A stretch of DNA of 6,571 bases, taken from assembly GCA_020056155.1 (NCBI GenBank), contig JAGVII010000294.1, positions 1 to 6,571 of the forward strand. The letters are read 5' to 3'. Of the stretch, positions 1 through 5,237 are shown piece by piece (positions within the stretch are counted from its first letter, which is position 1; every line of letters starts with the position of its first letter). The stretch comes from Afipia sp. GTDB lineage: Bacteria; Pseudomonadota; Alphaproteobacteria; Rhizobiales; Xanthobacteraceae. The notes below the pieces were generated by a model. That model was given only the letters and a program-made list of their open reading frames with translations. It searched no databases and was not told where the DNA came from. The translations under genes and the position numbers were made by a program.

Positions 1-486
1 ATACTTGCCTACGCACGGTTGCCGCAAGCGGCGCGAGCACGGTATCCGCTGGTCCTTGCAGGCGGAAAAGGGTGGGGCGATCTCGATCTTCCGGCGAAAA
101 CCGAAAGCCTCGTCAGAAGCGGATCGATCCGATTTGTTCATGGCGCTACCGATCCGCAATTGCGCAGCCTCTATGAAGGAGCCCGCCTGTTGCTTGCGCC
201 TTCACTTTACGAAGGTTTCGGGATGCCCGTCGTGGAGGCATTGGCGTGCGGCACGCCAGTGGCGCATAGCGCCGATACGTCGATGGACGAGATTTCAGGA
301 AGCATGGATCGCCGAGTTGCCGCTCTGGACGTGGATGGCTGGACCGGCGTTCTCAAGGACTCACTCGAGAGCGACGATCACGCCGATCTCACGCGCCGGG
401 AGGCGCGCATCGCGCGCGCGCGTCGGTTCGACTGGCGGCACAGTGCTGAACTGGTGACCGACGCCTACCGGCGCATACTGAGTTGA
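1..486 (+). CDS. GT4-family glycosyltransferase, C-terminal part (5' truncated by window)
   Basis: The reading frame is open from the first base and ends at TGA 484-486, giving 161 residues; the N-terminal acceptor-binding half lies upstream. Residues visible include a donor-domain strand ending LVLAGGKGWG (about residues 17-26), FVHGATDPQLRSLYEGA (about 45-61) and the hallmark SLYEGFGMPVVEALACGTPV (about 68-87). The last contains the EX7E motif of retaining GT-B enzymes, with the two glutamates at codons 211-213 and 235-237. By family knowledge this half binds the nucleotide-sugar donor (often GDP-mannose or a UDP-sugar) and the glutamates contact the donor. The enzyme should be cytosolic or membrane-peripheral and act in exopolysaccharide, O-antigen or glycolipid assembly. 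Two membrane glycosyltransferases downstream fit that role. The sugar cannot be predicted. Methionine-like starts inside the fragment are ignored because the homology continues to the window edge. Confidence 0.9.
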   Translation: MLAYARLPQAARARYPLVLAGGKGWGDLDLPAKTESLVRSGSIRFVHGATDPQLRSLYEGARLLLAPSLYEGFGMPVVEALACGTPVAHSADTSMDEISGSMDRRVAALDVDGWTGVLKDSLESDDHADLTRREARIARARRFDWRHSAELVTDAYRRILS

Positions 487-652
487 TATCGTCTGCCGCC
501 GACAGGCATCAGCGCGGACAATCCTGCGATGCGATGAAGTGGTACGGCAATGTGCGCTGCTCGATTGCTGCGGAGTTTCGCCAGGATTGACCCGTCCGGG
601 AATAGTCGGATAGGGCTAGACCCTACGTCGCAACTGGTGAGATGCCGCCGCC
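487..652 (+). promoter_or_regulatory. Intergenic region before the membrane glycosyltransferase pair, weak promoter candidate
   Basis: This is a 166-base gap between the GT4 gene and the first GT39-like gene. A TTGACC at 587-592 resembles a -35 box, but the matching -10 region (around 610-616, ATAGGGC) is poor. A perfect inverted repeat, TAGGG-ctaga-CCCTA (611-625), overlaps that position. No strong hairpin followed by a T-run marks the end of the GT4 transcript. The pair may therefore have its own promoter here or be read through from upstream. The Shine-Dalgarno before ATG 653 is modest (GGTGAG, 636-641). Confidence 0.3.
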
Positions 653-2158
653 ATGGCCTCGTTTATTGATACGTGGCTTGAGGGTGCGGAGGATGGCTGG
701 GGAGTCCCGGCTCTGCTCGCGGTCTTTGCGACGCTATGGACCACGTTCCTCGCAATTGCCTACCTGAATGCTGATCTGCATCCCGATGTCATCGAGGCAT
801 GGACCATCGGGCGGACGCTGGATTGGGGGGGAGCCAAGCATCCTCCGCTGATGGGCTGGGTGACACACGTTTGGACGCTGGTTTTTCCGGTCAGCGATTG
901 GTCCTTTCATCTTCTGGCGATGGTGAATTCCGCGCTGGCGCTCTGGATCATCGATCTGACGACGCGCCGGTTCGCAAAGGGAGACAAGCGCGCGATTGTG
1001 CTGCTGTTGCTGATGTTGCTGCCGGTCTATCAATTCCAGGCACAGCGCTTTAACGCGAATTCGGTGCTGTTCGCAGTCTGGCCACTCGCGATCTATTGTT
1101 TCCTGAGGTCGTTCGAGACGCGGAATGCCGGCTGGGCGGCCGCTGCGGGACTCGCCGCTGCGCTCGCTATTCTCGGGAAGTACTATTCCGCGTTTTTGAT
1201 CGTCGGGTTCATTTTTGCAGCGATCTTGCATCCCGCGCGCCGGACCTATTTCACCTCGGCCGCCCCATGGATATCCGCGGCGGCCGGACTGCTGCTGCTG
1301 GCTCCCCATGTCCACTGGATGCTGACATCCGGGACCAGCCCCTTCGGCTACGCGCTGGCTGCTCACGGCGGCCTTGGCGCGGGCCGTGCCCTTCTGTCGG
1401 GCGTGACCTTTCTGCTCGGGCTGGCGGCTACGCTGGCCCTGCCGGGGCTTGTATGGGCCGTTATGATCCGCACACGGGCCGGGGACTATCTCAGGGGCCT
1501 CAGGCCGCTGGATCCCGGCCTGCTTCTGCTGCTGCTGGTCGCCATAGGGGCAATCATTGCCCCGCCGGTCGTCAGCCTCACCCTCGGGAGTTCGCTGACC
1601 GCTGTCTGGGCATCGCCTGGGTTGTTTGCGTTCGTGCTGGTTGCGGTCTGTGCAGCCCGGTTTCCAGTGGATCGGGCGGAGACGCGAAGGCTGGCGGCAG
1701 GCATCCTCGTAGTCACCTTTGCGGCCGTTTTGCTCGCTCCCGCCCATGCGTACTACCGGAACGGCCATCCTTTCCGCGAGGGGCGAAACTACTACAGCCG
1801 CGCCGCGGCAGAGGTCATGCAGCGCTGGCGGCAGGTGTCATCTCAACCCCTGAAGACCGTGAGTGGCGACAAGCTGGCGATGGCTCTGGCTTTCTATGCG
1901 CCGGATCACCCGGCGTTCGTCGTGCCGTTCAACCAGCAATACGTCTGGCAGATGCCCTCCGAGGCGGCATTGCGGGAGGGGTGGGCGACCATGTGCCTGC
2001 CAGACGAGGAGACATGTCTCCTTTGGCTGAAGCAGATCGCGGCAACGGCGCCGGGCGCCGTGGCCTTCGACTTTGTTGTCCAACCGAGGCTCTGGGGAAC
2101 GGACGGCGTTCCGGCGCGGATTACTGCACTTCTCGTCCCGCCGCGTGCGGCGAACTGA
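653..2158 (+). CDS. GT39/ArnT-like (PMT_2) integral membrane glycosyltransferase
   Basis: This 501-residue polytopic protein has roughly 11-12 hydrophobic segments (first about residues 18-38, last about 345-362) and a soluble, probably periplasmic C-terminal domain (about 363-501). Just after the first membrane span it carries the family's loop, with D45 and E48 in HPDVIEAW and then LDWGGAKHPPL (56-66). This matches the ArnT-type DE...HPP region. In that family an acidic residue there takes part in metal binding or catalysis while a sugar is moved from a polyprenyl-phosphate donor on the outer face of the inner membrane. Here the acidic residues are spaced DxxE rather than adjacent, a pattern I recall in rhizobial members with KHPPL. 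ATG 653 is chosen because it precedes the first span directly and has GGTGAG 11 bases upstream. The stop lies one base before the next gene, so the two form an operon. Donor and acceptor are unknown; the arnT symbol is not justified. Confidence 0.82.
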   Translation: MASFIDTWLEGAEDGWGVPALLAVFATLWTTFLAIAYLNADLHPDVIEAWTIGRTLDWGGAKHPPLMGWVTHVWTLVFPVSDWSFHLLAMVNSALALWIIDLTTRRFAKGDKRAIVLLLLMLLPVYQFQAQRFNANSVLFAVWPLAIYCFLRSFETRNAGWAAAAGLAAALAILGKYYSAFLIVGFIFAAILHPARRTYFTSAAPWISAAAGLLLLAPHVHWMLTSGTSPFGYALAAHGGLGAGRALLSGVTFLLGLAATLALPGLVWAVMIRTRAGDYLRGLRPLDPGLLLLLLVAIGAIIAPPVVSLTLGSSLTAVWASPGLFAFVLVAVCAARFPVDRAETRRLAAGILVVTFAAVLLAPAHAYYRNGHPFREGRNYYSRAAAEVMQRWRQVSSQPLKTVSGDKLAMALAFYAPDHPAFVVPFNQQYVWQMPSEAALREGWATMCLPDEETCLLWLKQIAATAPGAVAFDFVVQPRLWGTDGVPARITALLVPPRAAN

Positions 2159-2159
2159 C

Positions 2160-3584
2160 GTGCGCCCGCTGGCCGAACAGTTCTTATCATTGACGGCGCG
2201 GCGAGGCGCCATTCCGCTTCTGATCATCAGTCTCTGGGCAATCGCGGTATTTCCGAATCTTTCAGTGCGATCGTTCATTTGGGAGGAGGGAACGAACGCC
2301 GAGATCGCCCGCAGTATCCTGTCCAACGGCAATCTGCTTCAGCCCGAGGTCTATGGAATTCGGTGGAACGAGAAGCCGTCGCTGCTGCCGTGGCTGATTG
2401 CCGGCGTCGCGAAAGTCACGGGCGAGGTCAACGAGTTTTCCGCGCGTTTCCCCGCGATGATCGCGGTGGTGTTGACAGCGCTGTTGGTCCAGACGCTGAC
2501 GCGGCGATACGCAAGTCCGAATGCATCGCTGCTGGCGGCGCTGCTCTTTATGTTTTCGCCGATGCTGCTGCAGAAGCTGGCGATTGCCGAACCGGATACG
2601 CTGATAACGCTGCTTTCGTTCGCCGCATTCATCCTCTGGTGGAATGGCGTTGAAGCCGGACGCGTTGGACCCTGGCGCTGGATGGGGTGTGGATTACTGC
2701 TGGCTATTCTCGCCATGGCGAAAGGCCCACAACCCGCTGGCTATTTTGCGCTGGGCATTACCGCGTATATCGTTGTGACGCGCCGTTGGCGCGATATTCC
2801 CGGACTTTTCGTTTGCCTGCTGATGCCTGCGGCGGCGACCGTCGCATGGGCTGCGGCGGTCTATCAATCGGGCGACGAAGCAACGTGGATCAGTTACGCA
2901 CGCTTGCGCCCTGCACCAAGCCTCGCGGACTATCTGGTGCGAAATAGCCGGGTAACCCTCAATCTTGCTGCGGAATTGTTGCCAGCCATCCTGCTGGCGC
3001 CGTTTCTGATATGGCGCGCGCGGCAGAGCAAGTCCGGCACGGACATTCCGCCCGTCGCGTTGCCCCTCGCGCTCTATGCCGGCATCTGCACCATCGCGGT
3101 GGTGATCTGGCCAGGCTCGAACAGCCGCTATGCGATGCCATGCGTGCCCGCGCTTGCGGTGCTTGCAGGATTTGGGTGGGATATGATCGCGGGAACGGCG
3201 TACGCTCGTCTGAGGGGCATCGTAGCGGTTGCCGTCTGCTTGTTGACCATTTTTCAGGCCGCGCTCGCGAATGTGATCGTGCCATTGTTTGCAGATCGAT
3301 TTGGCGCATCGCGGATTGCGGGCCAAAACATCGAACGCGCGGTACGCGCCGATCCGGCTCCAGTGTTCTGCACCGACCTCGCGACAAATCAGCTGTTCTA
3401 TGCGCGGATTCCAGTTCGATGCATCGATCCGGCGGAACTTGCATCGGTGAGGGCGCCTGCGTGGCTGATTATGCCTCGCGATCAAACCCCGCTACTGGCG
3501 CAACTTAGGTTCGGCCTGGCGCATGTCGTCGTTGAGACGGAATCGGGCCCGCGGTTGTCGGCAATACGGCTCAGCAAACGGTGA
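2160..3584 (+). CDS. Second GT39/ArnT-like (PMT_2) membrane glycosyltransferase
   Basis: Starting at GTG 2160, one base after the previous stop, this encodes 474 residues. No good Shine-Dalgarno precedes it, so re-initiation or translational coupling is likely. The frame stays open upstream to about 2073, but that stretch overlaps the end of the previous gene and is highly basic, so I do not use it. After a membrane span (about 17-33) comes WEEGTNAEIARSIL (41-54), with the canonical acidic pair E42/E43, then NEKPSLLPWL (70-79). These match the DEG...EKPPLLYW loop of polyprenyl-phosphate-dependent transferases. Further family features are SARFPAM (94-100), AEPD (143-146), MAKGPQP (186-192) and NSRYAMPCVPALAVLAG (321-337, the rYllPalPaLa-type motif). 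There are about 10-11 spans, with a short soluble tail from about 380. It probably transfers a sugar to a lipid, glycan or protein on the periplasmic side. It is clearly diverged from its upstream neighbour, so the two likely have different specificities. Confidence 0.82.
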   Translation: MRPLAEQFLSLTARRGAIPLLIISLWAIAVFPNLSVRSFIWEEGTNAEIARSILSNGNLLQPEVYGIRWNEKPSLLPWLIAGVAKVTGEVNEFSARFPAMIAVVLTALLVQTLTRRYASPNASLLAALLFMFSPMLLQKLAIAEPDTLITLLSFAAFILWWNGVEAGRVGPWRWMGCGLLLAILAMAKGPQPAGYFALGITAYIVVTRRWRDIPGLFVCLLMPAAATVAWAAAVYQSGDEATWISYARLRPAPSLADYLVRNSRVTLNLAAELLPAILLAPFLIWRARQSKSGTDIPPVALPLALYAGICTIAVVIWPGSNSRYAMPCVPALAVLAGFGWDMIAGTAYARLRGIVAVAVCLLTIFQAALANVIVPLFADRFGASRIAGQNIERAVRADPAPVFCTDLATNQLFYARIPVRCIDPAELASVRAPAWLIMPRDQTPLLAQLRFGLAHVVVETESGPRLSAIRLSKR

Positions 3585-3805
3585 TCCGGCGCGGGCCTCT
3601 CTGATCGCGATTATTCTGCGGCGGGAAAGTTCATTCGCGGGATGCGCCGGCGTGTCCGAGAGCATGCCTCTAGTTCAAAACTGGAATTAAGTCCTCTTCG
3701 ATCAGGAAGCTGGCGGATCGTCGCTTCTGCTATGCAGATGAATTCTCTATCATTAGTGCATTTTCCGATGATTTTACGGGGCGGGTGCAGGCATTGCATG
3801 CTTGC

Positions 3806-3833
3806 TTGACTAGTTCTAAAAAAGAACTGTAAC
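3806..3833 (+). promoter_or_regulatory. Predicted sigma70-type promoter of the substrate-binding protein gene
   Basis: TTGACT (3806-3811) matches five of six consensus -35 bases. TGTAAC (3828-3833) matches four of six -10 bases, with a 16-base spacer. GTAACA, one base later with a 17-base spacer, is the alternative register. Transcription would begin near 3840, giving an untranslated leader of roughly 90 bases. It is the best promoter match I found in the gap, but this is motif reading only. Confidence 0.5.
3812..3828. promoter_or_regulatory. Operator-like perfect inverted repeat in the promoter spacer
   Basis: AGTTCT (3812-3817), five A residues, then AGAACT (3823-3828) form a perfect 6-bp inverted repeat with a 5-base centre. 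It sits between the predicted -35 and -10 boxes and touches the first base of the -10. A dimeric repressor bound here would block RNA polymerase; a MerR-type activator would also bind in a spacer. The centre-to-centre half-site distance of 11 bases is about one helical turn, as expected for a dimer on one DNA face. The cognate regulator is not in the window. Confidence 0.45.
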
Positions 3834-3877
3834 ATCCCAATCAATAACGCGGCTGAAAACGGCTGCAACTGAAGGTG

Positions 3878-3915
3878 AGCCTGCCCCCGGTTCGGCGGCA
3901 GAGCGAAGGCTTTTT
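3878..3915 (+). promoter_or_regulatory. Structured leader of the substrate-binding protein mRNA (possible alternative hairpins)
   Basis: Two pairings are possible in the leader. CTGCC (3881-3885) with CCG (3887-3889) can pair with CGG (3893-3895) and GGCAG (3897-3901), forming a stem with one C-C mismatch and a 3-base loop. AGCCT (3878-3882) can pair with AGGCT (3907-3911), directly before the T-run 3911-3915. They share bases 3881-3882, so at full length they partly compete. The arrangement resembles a weak attenuator or simply a stable leader. No known riboswitch or leader-peptide pattern was recognised. Confidence 0.25.
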
Positions 3916-3919
3916 CACA

Positions 3920-3928
3920 GGGGAGGAG
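3920..3928 (+). promoter_or_regulatory. Strong Shine-Dalgarno of the substrate-binding protein gene
   Basis: GGGGAGGAG lies five bases before ATG 3934 and is a near-ideal anti-16S match. It fixes the start codon and suggests high translation, as expected for an abundant periplasmic binding protein. Confidence 0.8.
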
Positions 3929-3933
3929 AAACG

Positions 3934-5133
3934 ATGCTCAAGAGATTGAAACTCGCGTCAGCTCTGGTTTTGGCGCTATCCGCGCCTGCTTTCGCCGGCG
4001 ATATGCCCGGTGTCACGGCGACTGAAATCAAGGTCGGCGGGGTATTTCCTTTCAGCGGACCGGCGTCATCCATCGGTCTCGTCGGCAAAGGCGTGCTCGC
4101 CTATGTGCAGTCGATCAATGATCGCGGTGGCATCAACGGCCGCAAGATCAACTACATCGCATACGACGACGCTTACAGCCCGCCGAAGGCGGTCGAGCAT
4201 GTTCGCAAGCTGGTCGAGAGCGATGAAGTTGCCTTCATGTTCAGCCAGCTCGGCACGCCCGGAAACTCAGCGACGGCAAAGTATCTGACGGGGAGGAAAG
4301 TTCCGGCGCTTGGCATCGTCAGCGGCTCGAACAAGTTCACGAACGTCAAGGATTTCCCGATTACGACGACGAGCCTTGTCAGTTTCGATACTGAAGGAAA
4401 GATCTACGCCAAGTATTTGAACAAAACTCTGCCAGGCAAGAAGTACGCGATTCTCTATCAGAATGACGATCTCGGAAAAGACTACGTCAACGCATTCAAG
4501 GAACTTATGAAGGGTGAGTTCGACAAGCGCGTTGTAACCGCCGCATATGAAATCGTCGATCCGACCGTCGATTCCCAGATCGTAAATCTGAAGAGCTCTG
4601 GCGCTGAAGCACTGCTTGTCGCGGGAACGCCGAAGTTTGCCGCGCAAGCCATTCGCAAGGCGTCCGAGATCGGATGGAAACCCATCGTGATGCTGAATTA
4701 TCCATCGAGTTCAGTCGGCGCCACGCTGAAGCCAGCTGGTCTGGACAAGTCGATCGGCGTGATCGTCGGAACGGTGACCAAGGATCCGACGGATTCGAAG
4801 TGGGACAACGACCAGAGCATGAAGGATTATCGTGCGTTCGTCGATAAATACATGCCTGGCGTCGACATCTCCGACACGAACTATATTTTCGGCTACACTC
4901 AGGGGCTGATCCTGGAGCAGATTATCAAGCAGTGCGGCAACGATCTTTCTCGCGAAAATATCATCAAGCAGGCCAAAAACCTGAAGAGCGTCGTTCTCCC
5001 GACAGCACTGCCAGGCGTTCTGGTCAACACGAGCGAGAGTGTAAATCAGAATTTCACCCAGATGCGCCTGCAGCGCTGGACGGGTAAGAATTGGGATCAG
5101 TTCAGCGACGTGCTCGACGCGAAATCCGAATAG
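3934..5133 (+). CDS. Periplasmic substrate-binding protein of a branched-chain amino acid / organic acid-type ABC transporter (LivK-like, Peripla_BP_6)
   Basis: The product is 399 residues, the usual length for this family. A clear Sec signal peptide (basic MLKRLK, hydrophobic 7-17, APAFA ending at residue 21) predicts cleavage before G22. The mature part begins with the type I fold pattern EIKVGGVFPFSGPAS (31-45), then INDRGGINGRKINYIAYDD (61-79), a loop FSQLGTPGNSATAKYL (103-118) of the kind that lines the ligand site in LivK-like proteins, and YQNDDLGKDYVNAF (175-188). By family it captures a small ligand and hands it to a LivHMGF-type permease/ATPase. Related proteins in Rhodopseudomonas and Bradyrhizobium include binders of aromatic or fatty acids as well as amino acids. 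The CoA ligase next door makes a carboxylic acid ligand plausible, but that is inference. There are no permease genes beside it. It is apparently monocistronic: its own promoter lies upstream and a strong terminator follows 23 bases after the stop. Confidence 0.92.
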   Translation: MLKRLKLASALVLALSAPAFAGDMPGVTATEIKVGGVFPFSGPASSIGLVGKGVLAYVQSINDRGGINGRKINYIAYDDAYSPPKAVEHVRKLVESDEVAFMFSQLGTPGNSATAKYLTGRKVPALGIVSGSNKFTNVKDFPITTTSLVSFDTEGKIYAKYLNKTLPGKKYAILYQNDDLGKDYVNAFKELMKGEFDKRVVTAAYEIVDPTVDSQIVNLKSSGAEALLVAGTPKFAAQAIRKASEIGWKPIVMLNYPSSSVGATLKPAGLDKSIGVIVGTVTKDPTDSKWDNDQSMKDYRAFVDKYMPGVDISDTNYIFGYTQGLILEQIIKQCGNDLSRENIIKQAKNLKSVVLPTALPGVLVNTSESVNQNFTQMRLQRWTGKNWDQFSDVLDAKSE

Positions 5134-5156
5134 CCAAATGCAGGGTTGATGGAATC

Positions 5157-5191
5157 GAGGCCGGCGCCTCTTCGCGAGACGCCGGCCTTTT
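5157..5191 (+). terminator. Rho-independent terminator after the substrate-binding protein gene
   Basis: AGGCCGGCG (5158-5166) pairs perfectly with CGCCGGCCT (5180-5188). An inner CTC/GAG stem (5168-5170 with 5176-5178) extends it across one mismatch, leaving a five-base loop. A short T-run (5188-5191) follows. The stem is very G+C-rich and lies 23 bases past the stop codon. It should end most transcripts from the binding-protein promoter before the CoA ligase gene. Confidence 0.85.
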
Positions 5192-5225
5192 ATAGCTCAA
5201 TGGTCGAAGGTTGGCCTGGAATTCT

Positions 5226-5232
5226 GGGAGAG
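5226..5232 (+). promoter_or_regulatory. Shine-Dalgarno deciding the GTG start of the acyl-CoA synthetase
   Basis: GGGAGAG ends five bases before GTG 5238. The alternative ATG at 5250 is preceded only by GAAGGG four bases upstream. The better site and the (M)KGLMQ N-terminus that I recall from related rhizobial ligases favour GTG. Confidence 0.6.
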
Positions 5233-5237
5233 TTACC

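Larger units (their letters stand above)
3585..3933 (+). promoter_or_regulatory. 349-base non-coding regulatory region upstream of the substrate-binding protein
   Basis: No credible gene lies here. The part around 3660-3850 is visibly richer in A and T than the flanking genes, as expected for a promoter region. It contains a short inverted repeat TCTGC-tat-GCAGA (3726-3738), two copies of CTAGTTC (3670-3676 and 3810-3816), a promoter with a palindrome (3806-3833), a leader with possible hairpins (3878-3915) and a strong ribosome binding site. No clear intrinsic terminator follows the glycosyltransferase stop at 3584, so upstream transcription may end by Rho or read in. Confidence 0.6.

Noticed and set aside
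511..530. Hairpin after the GT4 gene (CGCGGA/TCCTGCG) as a terminator
   Set aside because: The stem is short with a bulge and no T-run follows.
734..1768. Long open frame of 344 codons on the minus strand
   Set aside because: It lies wholly inside the + strand membrane glycosyltransferase. Its product is rich in Arg, Gln and Pro with no domain pattern, typical of an antisense shadow in G+C-rich DNA.
2073..2159. Upstream extension of the second membrane transferase into the first gene
   Set aside because: It would overlap the preceding gene by 86 bases and add a basic, non-family N-terminus. GTG 2160 fits the usual short tail before the first membrane span.
3586..3650. Terminator after the glycosyltransferase pair formed by CCGGCGC (3586-3592) and GCGCCGG (3644-3650)
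   Set aside because: The arms are 51 bases apart with no compact hairpin or T-run after the second arm.
3813..3827. LexA (SOS) box in the binding-protein promoter
   Set aside because: The alphaproteobacterial box is a direct repeat, GTTC-N7-GTTC. Here the second half is GAAC, so the orientation is wrong, and the gene is not an SOS function.
3611..3868. 85-codon minus-strand frame in the regulatory gap
   Set aside because: The product shows no recognisable domain and covers the promoter and palindrome. I saw no clear ribosome binding site for it. It is probably chance.
5192..5237. Sigma54-type promoter before the CoA ligase (TTGGCCTGG region)
   Set aside because: The GG element is present but the required GC at the -12 position with correct spacing is not. 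No good sigma70 pair fits either.
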